Counted from the first letter of the stretch, positions 42,963-54,045 are shown. The stretch: 64,000 nucleotides of DNA from Bacteriovorax sp. (GCA_014377485.1 JACMPM010000024.1:17194-81193), one strand, 5' to 3'. Translations and numbers: made by a program. Notes: generated by a model from the letters alone, not told the origin.

Positions 42963-43976
42963 TTAGCGGATAAACTCAGACATGTAAACTTTTAAATTAT
43001 TGATCAGTCTCTCCTCAATTTGACGTATTCTCTCGCGAGAAACCCCGTATTGATCAGCAATGCTTTGGAGCGATGCAGGAACTTCGGACAAGAGCCTTTT
43101 TTCAAATATTTCACGGTCCCGTTCTTTTAAATCAGCAAGGAAAGATTTCAAGTGATCTCTTAAAATCTCCACACCTTGCAAGTCTCCAAGGCGTTCATCT
43201 ACGGGAATTTCGTCCTGATTTGTAAGACTATCTCCTAAACTCGGCCCATCATCATCAAGCCTGGCCTCTATGGAGAGCTCCGAGCCCCCGCTTCCAAGTC
43301 TACGGTCCATAACAGCTACAGATTTTTCTGAAACCCCAAGTGTAGAAGAAATCATTTTATTATCGGGATTAATTCCCATTCCAATCAAGCGCTCTTTTTC
43401 TTTTAAGAGATTAAAAAAAAGTTTTTTCTGTTCATTGGTAGTTCCGATTTTTACTAGTCGAAAGTTATCTAAAATAAATTTTAAAATATATGAACGTATC
43501 CACCAGCTGGCGTAATAAGAAAGCTTGGCTCCTTTAGTCGAATCGTATTTAGACACGGCCTTCATCAAACCAATATTGCCTTCTTGAATGAGATCCATCA
43601 CGTTTTGCCAGGCTGAACGGTACTCCAGAGCGATCTTTACAACTAAGCGAAGATTGGCCAAAACAAGTTTTTTGGCGACTTCGATATCGCCAGAATCTTT
43701 CATTTCTTTGATCAACATTTCTTCTTCTTCTATAGTTAGAAGTTTATAGCGACTGATTTCTTTTACGTATTGAGTGAGAGGATCTTGTGAAGTTGTAGTA
43801 GGAAGAACAGGTCCTCTATTTAAGACTCGGTCCACGATTTCTAATTCAGTAGATTTTGTATTTACCAAGGCCGGAAGTGCTGCAACAGAATTGGAGGCTT
43901 TGGCTATTTTCGTAACTTTGGCGGCCTTAACCGTGCTTTTTTTAGTGTTGTCTGTTGTTGCAAGCTTTTTTGACAT
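42963..43976 (-). CDS. rpoH: RNA polymerase sigma factor, RpoH-type
   Basis: The product has 337 residues. Region 2 has DLIQEGNIGLMKAVSKYDST and then FSYYASWWIRSYI in variant form (LSYYASWWIRSYI). The segment QKKLFFNLLKEKERL matches the RpoH box that distinguishes heat-shock sigma factors from RpoD and RpoS. Region 4 ends with SLQSIADQYGVSRERIRQIE, the helix-turn-helix that reads the -35. The first 60 residues are a Lys/Ala/Thr-rich extension not found in the E. coli protein. The gene directly precedes rpsO. I see no heat-responsive RNA thermometer in the short leader. Confidence 0.82.
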   Translation of the reverse strand: MSKKLATTDNTKKSTVKAAKVTKIAKASNSVAALPALVNTKSTELEIVDRVLNRGPVLPTTTSQDPLTQYVKEISRYKLLTIEEEEMLIKEMKDSGDIEVAKKLVLANLRLVVKIALEYRSAWQNVMDLIQEGNIGLMKAVSKYDSTKGAKLSYYASWWIRSYILKFILDNFRLVKIGTTNEQKKLFFNLLKEKERLIGMGINPDNKMISSTLGVSEKSVAVMDRRLGSGGSELSIEARLDDDGPSLGDSLTNQDEIPVDERLGDLQGVEILRDHLKSFLADLKERDREIFEKRLLSEVPASLQSIADQYGVSRERIRQIEERLINNLKVYMSEFIR

Positions 43977-44029
43977 GAAGGAAGTTTAAACGATTCTCCA
44001 AACTTTGTCATTTAGAGATCTGCTCACTA

Positions 44030-45691
44030 TTATCTACTATTTATAGCTCGAGCATTTTGAACGGTTTTTTGGTGGTTAATATATTTTAAGGCAAAAATTC
44101 CATAATTGAGTTCGACATTGATGGGCTCAAATCCGCTTGTTGGCATCTTAAAATTGCTGTCAGAGATTAGCATTAACTGCTCTGAAAGCTCAGTCGCTAT
44201 TAAAGATTCCAGGTCCCCTTTCCAAGGTGGAATAATAAATTTATCCCGTGCCTGTGTAATGTCTTTAGTCATTTGAATTTTAAATCTTTTTAATAACCGA
44301 TCCTTTTCTACATTATTGCGTGGATCCAGATTTTTTAGTGTTTCCCGATAGTAATGAAGAAAACTTCTTTGAATGAGAATTTTAAAACTAACTCTTACTT
44401 TTCCTGTTCTTTGATTGATGCGATCAAACTCTCCAAGGTTCACATCAAAAGCCACTTTGAGTTCTGCTTTTAGCGGGTTAAAATAAAGTGCTCTTTCAAC
44501 CAGTTCTAAAGTTAGTGGTTCTTCAAAATAAAGCTCGCGGTTGAGCATTTCAGTTTGGGCACGGGCCCATTTGTTCCAGGTAAAATCCACGCTGGATCTT
44601 AATAAATCTTCACCTCTAGAGAATTTATCTGAACGTAGAAGGAAATCAGGAACACCAGTTAAAAGAGCAATGAATTGAGAATTTATAAAATTTTCTTCGT
44701 CAAAAGTTCTGGAATTCATTATTTTTGATAACCGCTCATCACTATCGGCCGGTTTGTAATCAACTAATCTAAATTCTTCACAATAAAGTCTTTTAAAATC
44801 TTCACTTAAATTTGTGCCACCAACTGAAAAATAAAATTTACTGTAAAAGAGATCACGGGAAGTTTTACGACAAATTAAATTATCACACCAGACTTGAACC
44901 GTATTTTTATCTTCTTTTAGAAAAAGAGTATTGTTTTGTTCTTTCCAATCAATTACCTGATTATTCATCTGCCGGGTAAAAAAAGACATCAGCGCCGGAT
45001 TTTTAATTATAGGTACCAGAAGTCCAGGATTAGTGGGATTTCCCCCCCAAGAACAAATGGATTGAAAGAGTTTAACTGTGTATTTAAATTCCTGCTCGAG
45101 AGCTGTCCTTGGCGGAAGGTAAGAATCGAGATTTTCGGGAAAATATGGATTCCCGATAACACTTGGAAGTTTGAAATTATTTTCTTTATCGAATTTAACC
45201 AGAAAATTATTTCGCAATTCTTTTTTACTGATGACTGAGAGATTTGATGAACAATAATTTCCAACCAGGCCATCGATTAAATTGATGTACTCATCTCTGG
45301 TAAATTCCAATGCCTTTGCGTATTGAGGAAGTGCACGGCTGGTAATGTCCAGACCAATATATTGGATTTCTGAAAGCATTGAGCGCATGACTTGTACTTT
45401 TTCCCACTCAGTAGAGTAATGAATATCACGATTACTTTTGCAATAATTGAGAGTATTTTTTCCCTCTTCATAGAAGCCCCGGTACAAGGCCAGTTCACGT
45501 TTATAGCCAGCATTTGTACTCTGAAATTTATCTCTGGAAAAAACATAATTCAGAGGATCCGTTTCATTTTCAGAATAACTTTCAGCAAAATTACCCAGGA
45601 CCAAGCTTTCTATAGGGGCCAGGGCCCATGCAAAATGCACAGGTGCAATTAAAAATAGAATAAATAAGAAACAAATAAGCCTTTTAATCAA
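44030..45691 (-). CDS. Large exported protein, unknown function
   Basis: The product has 553 residues from a TTG start at 45691, with AAAGG eight bases upstream. The signal peptide is MIKRLICFLFILFLIAPVHF. The mature protein is rich in aromatic and charged residues, with paired cysteines (NYCSSN, SICSWGG, CDNLICRKT, LYCEEF) that suggest disulfides in the periplasm. I see no enzymatic motif. It is transcribed divergently from the TPR-like gene at 45751, with 59 bases between starts. Confidence 0.6.
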   Translation of the reverse strand: MIKRLICFLFILFLIAPVHFAWALAPIESLVLGNFAESYSENETDPLNYVFSRDKFQSTNAGYKRELALYRGFYEEGKNTLNYCKSNRDIHYSTEWEKVQVMRSMLSEIQYIGLDITSRALPQYAKALEFTRDEYINLIDGLVGNYCSSNLSVISKKELRNNFLVKFDKENNFKLPSVIGNPYFPENLDSYLPPRTALEQEFKYTVKLFQSICSWGGNPTNPGLLVPIIKNPALMSFFTRQMNNQVIDWKEQNNTLFLKEDKNTVQVWCDNLICRKTSRDLFYSKFYFSVGGTNLSEDFKRLYCEEFRLVDYKPADSDERLSKIMNSRTFDEENFINSQFIALLTGVPDFLLRSDKFSRGEDLLRSSVDFTWNKWARAQTEMLNRELYFEEPLTLELVERALYFNPLKAELKVAFDVNLGEFDRINQRTGKVRVSFKILIQRSFLHYYRETLKNLDPRNNVEKDRLLKRFKIQMTKDITQARDKFIIPPWKGDLESLIATELSEQLMLISDSNFKMPTSGFEPINVELNYGIFALKYINHQKTVQNARAINSR

Positions 45692-45750
45692 CTCTATATA
45701 CCTTTATTAAACATACTCAAGTTATCGGGAGTTTATCCGAAATATTGAAT

Positions 45751-47208
45751 ATGAATGCTTTTAGTAGAATTCTATTCCTGAGCTTATTGGTAAGCTTTTA
45801 TTGTCTTAAGCCTTTGGCTTTTGCCGATGAAGCTGATGTTTTGTCAACTGCTAACCTCAAAGAAATATGGTTGAAGGATGATGAATTTACCGAGGCAGCT
45901 GCCTTAGAAACAGAACTACAAAATGAAACTTTCGAGAGAGGCAGTGATCTCGATAGTCTTATTCGCGCTAAATTCAAAATGATTGGCGGGGATTTAAAAT
46001 TAGCAAAATTTTACCTCAACAGAATCAATGATAAAAAAAGTCGAGTCTACGCAATCAAAAAAAGATATCTGGCCCTAATCTCTTTTATCGAAGGACATTT
46101 TGATCAATCCCTTGACCACTTAAAGGATAAACGCTTTTACGATAACTCTATTTATCCGCAAATTTGCCTCTTAAAATTAATTAATTTTATGGCCGTCAAT
46201 GATACCGAATCACTTAAACGCGAAAAAGAATCCTGCCTGTTTTATTCAGCAAGAACATCAAAAAACGATGCTTACTGGCTCGACACAATGATAAAATTAA
46301 AACTTAAAGACCAGGTCGGAGTGAAAAAAAATCTCTTGACTGATGTAGAAAATACTTTAAATGATGATGAGATGTCGAAGCTTTGGCTAAAAACTGGTCT
46401 TTATTTAAATAAAGAAAAAGATCTGCTTAATCTCTTAATGCTTCTTCCAGAGAGCTCGTATCAATCAAAGAGACTTCGCGAAATTATAGCCTTTATGTAT
46501 TTAAGATCCAATTCACCCGGCGATATTCAAAAAGCACTTTCTTTTGTAGACGATATTGACTCAGCTAATGCTGAAAATATTAAAGGAAACATCAATCTTA
46601 AAAATAAAGAATATGAACTGGCGTTTGGACATTTCAGACTTGCTCTTCAAAAAAAGCAAGACTCCACCAATTCTCTTGAGCGTGCAATTCCTCTGGCATG
46701 GATTTTAAACCAATGGAAGGATGGTCTCAGTATGTTGGATAATAATACCAACAAAGGGCTCGACCCTAGAAATAAACGAGCAGTCAGAATAGCCTTTCTT
46801 ATTCGAGAAAAAAAATTCGCTGAAGCACAAAGAGAGCTCACGCTATTAAAAATTGATTTTCAAGGTGAACCTCCATTCGAAGTAAATATCATGGACAGTT
46901 ATGTCTCATTGATTATGGGTGAAAAAGAGAAAAAATTCGATAAGCGAAAAGTTGAAGAAACCACTGAAGCAGCTTGCCGATCTTTCGATGGAATTAGTTG
47001 CTGGATTTCGCTGCAATATATTCAATGGGAAAATTTAGGTAAAACCATAAAACGCGATGAAGAAGTTTTTACAGATAAAGAGATGACAATTGATTCGCTC
47101 AAAGAAAAAAAAGTCGTTATACCACTAAAAGAAACTATCACTGTAGACCAAAGAGATATAGAAGAGCTGGATGGCTCAGGCATCCAGCTTTTAAAAAATA
47201 ATAAATAA
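45751..47208 (+). CDS. Exported TPR-like protein
   Basis: The product has 485 residues with a signal peptide (MNAFSRILFLSLLVSFYCLK). The start at 45751 is preferred over a TTG at 45745; neither has a strong ribosome-binding site. Residues about 60-440 show repeated helix pairs with small residues at regular positions (for example GHFDQSLDHLKDKRFYDNS and NKEYELAFGHFRLALQKKQD), as in tetratricopeptide repeats. It is probably a periplasmic scaffold. The stop touches the convergent FecR-barrel gene. Confidence 0.6.
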   Translation: MNAFSRILFLSLLVSFYCLKPLAFADEADVLSTANLKEIWLKDDEFTEAAALETELQNETFERGSDLDSLIRAKFKMIGGDLKLAKFYLNRINDKKSRVYAIKKRYLALISFIEGHFDQSLDHLKDKRFYDNSIYPQICLLKLINFMAVNDTESLKREKESCLFYSARTSKNDAYWLDTMIKLKLKDQVGVKKNLLTDVENTLNDDEMSKLWLKTGLYLNKEKDLLNLLMLLPESSYQSKRLREIIAFMYLRSNSPGDIQKALSFVDDIDSANAENIKGNINLKNKEYELAFGHFRLALQKKQDSTNSLERAIPLAWILNQWKDGLSMLDNNTNKGLDPRNKRAVRIAFLIREKKFAEAQRELTLLKIDFQGEPPFEVNIMDSYVSLIMGEKEKKFDKRKVEETTEAACRSFDGISCWISLQYIQWENLGKTIKRDEEVFTDKEMTIDSLKEKKVVIPLKETITVDQRDIEELDGSGIQLLKNNK

Positions 47209-49086
47209 TTAAAATTCAGTTATGTATTTTAATTCAAGCCCTTTGGTATTGCGGTCTTCGCGATTTACACCAATAGCATTTTCAATTTTTTGATATTGAT
47301 TTTCGATCTTTATTCCCAAACCCAACCAACTTTTTTCTGATAATTTATATTTTGGCATTGCTGTTAAATTAAAACCGCCACCTGGATTGATTACTAAGTT
47401 ATTAATCCCTTTTCTAAAGGTAACTATTGCGCCAACATTTCCATCAAGTGACCATTTTTGAGATCTCCAAAATTCTGCATTGGCTCCAATTGTAATTCTT
47501 GTTATGACAATTTTTTTCAAATTATATGTATTGATATTTCCGGTGGTGATTTGATCCAAGTAATTTTCTTGCTGAAGACCTAGCTTGGAAAATAAATTAA
47601 TATTTCGAGTAATTGCGTATTGAACACCATAAGAAAGACCCAATAGTTTTTCTGAGCCTTGAGTGACCCCTTTCACAGCTTCGTCTTTATAGTTAACGAT
47701 ACTATAATCAATTCCAATGAGTGGGCTAAAACGGTTATTAGTGGCCATTTGCCAGTCAAATTGAAAACGAACAGATCCTTTAGAATTTAATTCAAGATAA
47801 GGCCCGGCGCTAGAGTCCTTGTTGGACTTAATGTTTTGATCCATCGACCAGACAGAAAAACTCAGGCGGTCGCGGATAAATTTTTCATTGATATTAGAAA
47901 GCTGTTGCGCTTGAACTGCTTCTCCACCAACCACGATATCTCTAGCAATGTTTTGGTTTAAATCTTGTTTAAGGGCCAGGAGTTCCGGCTTCTTTTCAAC
48001 TTTAGAATCCCCTTCATCTTCTGCTAGAATAAATCCTTTTTTTGCATCAAGAATAAGCCCTTTAGGTGCTACATATTGACCGGTATCTGCATCGATATCT
48101 CCAATTTTGGAGGCCATATACACACCAGTTTTAGCATCAAACTTGGCATCACTATTAGGAGCAACGTAAAGACCGGTGTTCAAGTCGATGAATCCCCCAG
48201 ACTTCGGAGCAAAATCTCCCGTTTTTTCATTGAATAAACCTTCAGCAGGGGCCACTTGATTGCCTACTTTTAACGTTGGCTTAAAAATAGCATCAGTTGC
48301 CGATTGCAGATTGAGATTGGCAACTGATTTTTCCTGAAAATCTTGATTTTTGTAAAGTGCTTCGAGTTGAACAGGAGAGATCTTTACCGGTAGAGAAGTT
48401 TTCTTTAAAGAGTCTGAAGAAAAAGCATTTTGTCCTGCAGGTACTAGTACAGCTCCCTTATTTTTTAAAACTTTATTGAGTTCTTCCACTTCATCAAAAT
48501 GTTTAATCGTGGTTTTTTTGATCTCAGGAACTTTTGTCGTTTCATCGCGCTCAACAGTATTAACGGTTGTTTGTTCCAATTTTTTATAGGTAGTCTCATC
48601 TACTTTTGCCATGGCAACTTCGCCTCGGTAAGTGAGTAGTGATGTCATTTTGTTATCAGGATTGTAAATAGTTTGAAAATCTGTTCCACGAACACCTAGT
48701 GCCGCCGTTCTTGTTTTAATAAAAAACTTATTAGCATTAGGTTTTGCTGAATCTTTAAAAACTTCCGTTCTTATTCTTCCTTTCAGCAGAGAAATGATTC
48801 CAACTGTATCTTTCTTCATTTCAGTAATAACAATTTTACTATCAGGCCCGATATTGAGTTCTGAATTATCAACGAACTTGATTTTAATAAAGCTTTTTGC
48901 TCCGGTAAGAATAGAAGTGTCTTCGAGAAATTTGTCACCTAGAACAACGGCCCGGGCAATTTGCGCCCCTGGAGATAACTGTGAGACATCCCCTCGGATT
49001 TTAACAACTTCAGCAATGGTATTGACGGGAGTATCAGCGAAAAGTATTGTTGGAATTAGCAGAGCAATGCATATGATATGTCTCAT
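47209..49086 (-). CDS. FecR-domain protein with short internal repeats and C-terminal barrel
   Basis: The product has 625 residues with a signal peptide (MRHIICIALLIPTILFA). Residues about 20-155 are a FecR domain (IAEVVKIRGDVSQL, then KTRTAALGVRGTDFQTIY). Residues about 285-358 hold five units of 14-17 residues built on D-x-x-T-G-x-Y-V-A-P (for example DLNTGLYVAPNSD, DADTGQYVAPKG). Residues about 400-625 look like a 10-strand outer-membrane barrel ending in LELKYITEF. The fusion of FecR to a barrel is not the sigma-regulator FecR of iron uptake. It probably anchors a periplasmic domain to the outer membrane. Confidence 0.75.
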   Translation of the reverse strand: MRHIICIALLIPTILFADTPVNTIAEVVKIRGDVSQLSPGAQIARAVVLGDKFLEDTSILTGAKSFIKIKFVDNSELNIGPDSKIVITEMKKDTVGIISLLKGRIRTEVFKDSAKPNANKFFIKTRTAALGVRGTDFQTIYNPDNKMTSLLTYRGEVAMAKVDETTYKKLEQTTVNTVERDETTKVPEIKKTTIKHFDEVEELNKVLKNKGAVLVPAGQNAFSSDSLKKTSLPVKISPVQLEALYKNQDFQEKSVANLNLQSATDAIFKPTLKVGNQVAPAEGLFNEKTGDFAPKSGGFIDLNTGLYVAPNSDAKFDAKTGVYMASKIGDIDADTGQYVAPKGLILDAKKGFILAEDEGDSKVEKKPELLALKQDLNQNIARDIVVGGEAVQAQQLSNINEKFIRDRLSFSVWSMDQNIKSNKDSSAGPYLELNSKGSVRFQFDWQMATNNRFSPLIGIDYSIVNYKDEAVKGVTQGSEKLLGLSYGVQYAITRNINLFSKLGLQQENYLDQITTGNINTYNLKKIVITRITIGANAEFWRSQKWSLDGNVGAIVTFRKGINNLVINPGGGFNLTAMPKYKLSEKSWLGLGIKIENQYQKIENAIGVNREDRNTKGLELKYITEF

Positions 49087-49161
49087 AACATCCTTTCATG
49101 ATAAAAAATTCGTGTTGATATTTTTTATTTATTCTACTCGAATAATGAAAGGAGTCTAGAG

Positions 49162-50655
49162 TTATTTGGTTTGTTTGAATTCCTTCCCGTCAAAGCTTAA
49201 TGTAAGTGTTTGCTCTTCTTGTTTGCTCACAATATTCACCGGACGTTTCCATAGTGCATACAAGTTTCTGAGAGTGTCAGAAGCATACCCAAAATCCAAA
49301 TCTACACCAAGGTGTTTATGGCGAAGAAGCAGCTCACCTCGGTTTTGAAAGTTTCCACTTTCAACTTCAATGACCGGAGAACCAAAGTTTGAAAGCTGAG
49401 TCAGAAGCTTATTTTTTATTTCAAGAAAGTCGCGTGTTTCAATTTCACTGCGACCAGTGCGAGGGTTGTATTTATAAGTAAATAATTGCTGGCGCTCACA
49501 GAATTCTGGCGTAAAAAACTCGTCGATAAAACTTACGTCATTATGAGTTTTTCTCACATCAAAAATTTTTTGACGTCCGAGATTAAGTTCTTTGTTCCAA
49601 TTATGTTTCACATGCATGTCTTCACAATTATTGTATTCTTTTCCAAATCGTCCGGTGTTCCAGCGGTATTCAATATCTCGATATAGTTCAATTCCAATTT
49701 TATAAGGATTGATATTTTGCTTACTCATTGCCATGACACCTGCATGATGATCGGCATAATCAATGATTTCAGAAGCCTTAAGTGCTCTATTGGTCATGAT
49801 ATGAGAGTGCCAGTAACTGGCCCAACCTTCATTCATGATTTTTGTTAATCTTTGCGGAAGAAAATAATAAGCTTCGTCTCGAAGGATACCTAGAATATCA
49901 GATTCCCATTCTTCAAGTGGGGCGTTTTCTAAAAGATAAAACATTACGTCGCGAGGAGTATTAATTTTTTTATCGCGAAGATCCGGCGCTTCCTCTTTTG
50001 GCTCATTCATCTTTCCAGTTCTTTCTTTAACACGCATAAAAGATTTCAAGGCCGTTGAACGCTCATCAGCTTCATTGGCAATCTCATTTGTCGTATTTTT
50101 CATTCTCTCATCGCTCTGGCGTCTTAGTTCCTGAGTTTCAAAAAGAACACCTACATCAATTAAGTTTTCAATTGATAGGACCCGGTCAATGAATTCTTCA
50201 ACTTTGTTTTGACCATAACGTTCCATATAACGGCGAATTTTTGTTCCATGATTGGCCATAACTGCCATCATATTTCGATCCGTATTGGCAAACCAGGCAT
50301 TATTTTTAAAAAAATCAGCGTGCCCATATACATGGGCCATAACGATTTTTTGATCAACAATATGATTGGCATTTAAGAGATAGGCATAACAAGGATTGGT
50401 GTTGATCACCATTTCATAAATTTTTTGAAGACCGTAAGCATAGCCTTTTGAGAGTTGATCGTAGTCCATACCAAAACGCCAGTGAGGATAGCGATTGGGA
50501 AATCCGCCTTGAGCAGCTAATATATTTATAGTGTCGTAGTCGCAAACTTCAAAACGAACTGGATGGAAATCAAGGCCAAATTCCAGAGCATAACCGTGAA
50601 TTTCTTCACGTATTCTTAAAAGCTCACCTTCAAGTGGTTTTGTTCTAGCACTCAT
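49162..50655 (-). CDS. spoVR: SpoVR family protein
   Basis: The product has 497 residues, the usual length for the SpoVR/YcgB family. Conserved parts include LDFHPVRFEVCDYDTINILA, the NPCYAYLLNAN region and VMAHVYGHADFF. The protein is found in sporulation cortex synthesis in Bacillus and as stress-induced YcgB in enterobacteria; its activity is unknown. It is the third gene of the prkA-yeaH-spoVR operon, four bases after yeaH. Confidence 0.92.
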   Translation of the reverse strand: MSARTKPLEGELLRIREEIHGYALEFGLDFHPVRFEVCDYDTINILAAQGGFPNRYPHWRFGMDYDQLSKGYAYGLQKIYEMVINTNPCYAYLLNANHIVDQKIVMAHVYGHADFFKNNAWFANTDRNMMAVMANHGTKIRRYMERYGQNKVEEFIDRVLSIENLIDVGVLFETQELRRQSDERMKNTTNEIANEADERSTALKSFMRVKERTGKMNEPKEEAPDLRDKKINTPRDVMFYLLENAPLEEWESDILGILRDEAYYFLPQRLTKIMNEGWASYWHSHIMTNRALKASEIIDYADHHAGVMAMSKQNINPYKIGIELYRDIEYRWNTGRFGKEYNNCEDMHVKHNWNKELNLGRQKIFDVRKTHNDVSFIDEFFTPEFCERQQLFTYKYNPRTGRSEIETRDFLEIKNKLLTQLSNFGSPVIEVESGNFQNRGELLLRHKHLGVDLDFGYASDTLRNLYALWKRPVNIVSKQEEQTLTLSFDGKEFKQTK

Positions 50656-50659
50656 AAAA

Positions 50660-51775
50660 CTATTTTCCTTTACCTAAAAAATCTTTTATTGAATCTAAGA
50701 TGGCCTCTTTATTTTTAATTTTACTTAAAATAACTTTTTCATCATCTTCGCCGTAACGTGAGACTAGGTCTTTGTAAAATTGTCCCGACCCATAACGGCT
50801 TTCAACTTGCCCGTAACAAAATACATTCGAAGCAGGCAAAAGATCCTGATCTAAGATTTCCAAACAGAGTTTGGTATCGTCTGCCGACCAGTTATCTCCA
50901 TCTGAGAAGTGAAAAGGATAAATATTCCATTCACTAGGATCGTAATCAGTTTGAATAATTTCCCGACAAAGTTTAAGTGCGCTTGAAATCAGTGTTCCAC
51001 CGCTTTCGCGAGTTTTAAAAAAAGTTTCTTCATCCACTTCTTTAGCTGTGGCATCGTGGATGATGTAGCGGACTTCAATGTCTTTGTATTGGCTTTTTAA
51101 CCAGAGGTTAATCCAGAAACTTTCAGTGCGAACGATTTCTTTTTGCTCGTCCCCCATTGAACCGGAGACGTCCATCATATAAATAACGACGGCTGAATTT
51201 TCAAATTCAACTTTGGCATCACTCGCTCTATAGCGAAAATCGCGTTTGATGGGTATAACTTTAGGATCCAGAAAATCGTATGACCCCGAAGCAATCTGAC
51301 GCTTCATGGCCTCTCTATAGGTGCGTTTAAAATGTTTTAATGAATTGGGACCGGTCATACCAATCGAAGTGTACTTATTAGTCACCGAAGGCATGGCCTT
51401 CTTTCCTTTGGGTTCAATCTTTGGAAGAGCTAACTCTTCACCCAAAATACTGGCAAGTTCTTCAAGGCTTAAATCAACTTCAAGTTCTTTATTTCCGGCT
51501 GAATTTCCAACTTCTTTACCGGAACCAGGGCCTTCGCCGGCCTCACCGTCAACTGGATCGCCTTCTTCTCCGTTGCCTTGTCCCATTCCACCTTGGTTTC
51601 TATCTCCAAATTTAAATCTCGGAGTGTCAATAGAAGGCATAGGAATTTTAAAGGTGCCATCTCCTTTCGGAGATGGCATTTCACCTTTTGAAACGTATTT
51701 ACGAAGATTATCTCTTATGCGACCTTTAACAATTTTTCTAAAGCGTGCATGGTCTCTTTTTATTGGATGATCCAT
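50660..51775 (-). CDS. yeaH: YeaH/YhbH family protein (DUF444, von Willebrand-like)
   Basis: The product has 371 residues from the ATG at 51775; starts further upstream would overlap prkA. A MIDAS-like [10 protein letters not shown] site marks a von Willebrand A-type fold. The N-terminal third has a Gly/Glu/Lys-rich linker. The family is always coupled to PrkA and SpoVR and is needed for their stress function in enterobacteria. The gene is 13 bases after prkA. Confidence 0.92.
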   Translation of the reverse strand: MDHPIKRDHARFRKIVKGRIRDNLRKYVSKGEMPSPKGDGTFKIPMPSIDTPRFKFGDRNQGGMGQGNGEEGDPVDGEAGEGPGSGKEVGNSAGNKELEVDLSLEELASILGEELALPKIEPKGKKAMPSVTNKYTSIGMTGPNSLKHFKRTYREAMKRQIASGSYDFLDPKVIPIKRDFRYRASDAKVEFENSAVVIYMMDVSGSMGDEQKEIVRTESFWINLWLKSQYKDIEVRYIIHDATAKEVDEETFFKTRESGGTLISSALKLCREIIQTDYDPSEWNIYPFHFSDGDNWSADDTKLCLEILDQDLLPASNVFCYGQVESRYGSGQFYKDLVSRYGEDDEKVILSKIKNKEAILDSIKDFLGKGK

Positions 51776-51788
51776 TCTTTCTCGTCCT

Positions 51789-53846
51789 TTATGATTTAGC
51801 CGAGTCACCTTTAGCGAAAATCGATGCTACGAAATTAAGTGCATCAGTTGCACAAATTTCACAATAACCATGATTTTTAATTAAACGAGACTTTACTACA
51901 TCAATCTTTTCTTGAGTTTCTTTATCGACAACTTTTGAAATAATCGTTGTCAGTTTAATTGAATCTTTTTGGTCTTCAAAAAGTTTTAATTCAAGAGCTC
52001 TATGTAAACGCTCATTCATTTTGTAATCAAAAACTTTTCCTTCAATGGCAAGAGCTCCGATGTAATTCATGATTTCTCGTCTGAAATCATCTTTACGTGA
52101 CTCAGGAATATCGATTTTTTCTTCGATACTTCTCATGAATCTCTCATCAGCATCTTCTAATTTATTAGAATATTTATTTCTGATTTTTTCTTTTTGCGTA
52201 AAGGCCTTAACGTTGTCGATATAGTTTGCACATAATGTTTGAATGGCCGATTCATCAACTGAGATAGCCTTTTGAACATCATTTTTTACAATATCTTCAT
52301 ACTCTTGACGAGCGATCGCAAGCATCTCTCTATAATGATCCAGTTGTTCCGGTGAATTGATCAAGCCGTGGTGTTTTAGACCAGACTCTAGTTCATTAAA
52401 AACCATGAATGGATTTAAACATCCTACATGGCCGTTTTTAACTAGAGAATTTGACAATTTATCTTGGATATAACGAGGAGAAATCCCCTCTAATCCTTCT
52501 CGTATTGCTTCTTTTCTAAGTTCCTTAACATTGTCCTCGTTATAACCCGGTAAAGTTTTCCCATTATAGAGCTTCAGCTTTTGCAATTTTGTTAAATCAG
52601 ATTTTTTTGGTTCTTCTAATCTAGTTAAAATCGACCATGTCGCAGCCATTTCAATTGTATGGGGAGCGATATGAACGTGAGGAATTTTTTCAGAGTTAAA
52701 ATCTTTTTGATAAATTTTTACTTCTTGATCAAGACGAGTAATGTACGGAACATCGATCTTAACAGTTCTGTCGCGAAGTGCTTCCATGAACTCATTTGAT
52801 TGAAGTTTTCTAAATTCCGGCTCGTTTGTATGGCCTAAAATAACTTCATCAATATCAGTTTGAGCGAATTTTTTAGGTTTAATTGATTGCTCTTGAGAAG
52901 CACCAAGTAAATCGTAAAGAAATGCTACATCCAGTTTTAACATCTCGATAAATTCAACTATACCGCGGTTAGCGATGTTAAATTCTCCGTCGAAATTAAA
53001 AGCACGTGGATCTGAATCCGATCCGTATTGAGCGATTTTTCTATAGTTAATATCCCCTGTTAATTCAGTTGAATCCTGGTTCTTCTCATCTTTAGGCTGG
53101 AATGTACCAATCCCTATGCGGTCTTTTTCCGATAGCAATAGTCTCTTTACTCTTACGTGGCTTAAAACTTTTTTCCAATCGCCATTATATTTTTTTAAGT
53201 ACGCACCTAAGATATAGCGGTCGGCAGGACAAACTTCAGCTTTAATATTTACTTTAAACCCTTCTTTCTTTCCTTTGTTGATTTCATCCAAGAAAGCTTT
53301 TCTTACGTCAATCGGAAGAAGTTTTAGCGGCTCTTCATGCATAGGCGAAGGGAAGATTTTTTGTCCGCCTAAAATATCAGACTCATGATCATCAAACCAT
53401 TCGAATGTATAAAGAGCGCCTTGATCTGTTTTAGAATAGTGTTCTAATCCTTTTTTAATCATTCTCGAAATTGACGATTTCGCTGATCCAACCGGACCAT
53501 GTAAAAGAAGAACACGTTTTTCCGTTCCGTAACCAGCTGCAGCCGACTTAAAAAAGTTTACTAACTTCATTAAGTGAACATCAATTCCAAACACTGCATC
53601 TTTTCCGTTTTGAATAGGATCATCGAAGAAGTGGTAGCGTAAAACTTCTTTTTTATATTCGGTATAATTTGTTGATCCGTAAGTCATAATCATATCGTGA
53701 ACCCGTTGAAAAGCATTTCTCGTAATGCGAGGGTTCTCAGAAACCAAATCTAAATACTCTTGAAATGTTCCTGTCCAATGGAGATGAGAAAAATCTGAAA
53801 TTTTATAATTCTCGTCCATGAATTTATTAATATCTAACTTCGACAT
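51789..53846 (-). CDS. prkA: PrkA serine protein kinase (AAA-type)
   Basis: The product has 685 residues. The Walker A motif is [10 protein letters not shown], with AAA-type sensor regions and the [14 protein letters not shown] stretch of PrkA. It phosphorylates proteins or hydrolyses ATP under starvation and stationary phase in other bacteria. It is preceded by GGGGGA before the start at 53846. It opens a three-gene operon (prkA, yeaH, spoVR) that is transcribed divergently from a PP2C phosphatase gene 199 bases away. Confidence 0.93.
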   Translation of the reverse strand: MSKLDINKFMDENYKISDFSHLHWTGTFQEYLDLVSENPRITRNAFQRVHDMIMTYGSTNYTEYKKEVLRYHFFDDPIQNGKDAVFGIDVHLMKLVNFFKSAAAGYGTEKRVLLLHGPVGSAKSSISRMIKKGLEHYSKTDQGALYTFEWFDDHESDILGGQKIFPSPMHEEPLKLLPIDVRKAFLDEINKGKKEGFKVNIKAEVCPADRYILGAYLKKYNGDWKKVLSHVRVKRLLLSEKDRIGIGTFQPKDEKNQDSTELTGDINYRKIAQYGSDSDPRAFNFDGEFNIANRGIVEFIEMLKLDVAFLYDLLGASQEQSIKPKKFAQTDIDEVILGHTNEPEFRKLQSNEFMEALRDRTVKIDVPYITRLDQEVKIYQKDFNSEKIPHVHIAPHTIEMAATWSILTRLEEPKKSDLTKLQKLKLYNGKTLPGYNEDNVKELRKEAIREGLEGISPRYIQDKLSNSLVKNGHVGCLNPFMVFNELESGLKHHGLINSPEQLDHYREMLAIARQEYEDIVKNDVQKAISVDESAIQTLCANYIDNVKAFTQKEKIRNKYSNKLEDADERFMRSIEEKIDIPESRKDDFRREIMNYIGALAIEGKVFDYKMNERLHRALELKLFEDQKDSIKLTTIISKVVDKETQEKIDVVKSRLIKNHGYCEICATDALNFVASIFAKGDSAKS

Positions 53847-53965
53847 TGATCCCCCTAACTTATAATGGTCGTTAACACTTTTAATTATGGCATAGAAAAA
53901 ATAAATTTCCTAAAACTATAAACCCGACTAAAAAACTTCAATTACAGTTTCTTTTAAACTCTTAG

Positions 53966-53994
53966 TTGACAAAAATTCATGCGGCCTTGAGAAT
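53966..53994 (+). promoter_or_regulatory. Candidate promoter for the PP2C gene
   Basis: TTGACA (53966-53971), a 17-base spacer, then GAGAAT (53989-53994), 51 bases before the ATG at 54046. Confidence 0.5.
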
Positions 53995-54045
53995 GAATAA
54001 ATAAGATTTTTTCAAATAAGATTCTGCTAATAATTTAGGAATAAA

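Noticed and set aside
51321..51770. Open frame of 149 codons on the plus strand opposite yeaH
   Set aside because: It is antisense to the well-supported DUF444 gene and has a Pro/Ser-rich translation expected from the reverse of Gly/Glu-rich coding sequence. No ribosome-binding site.
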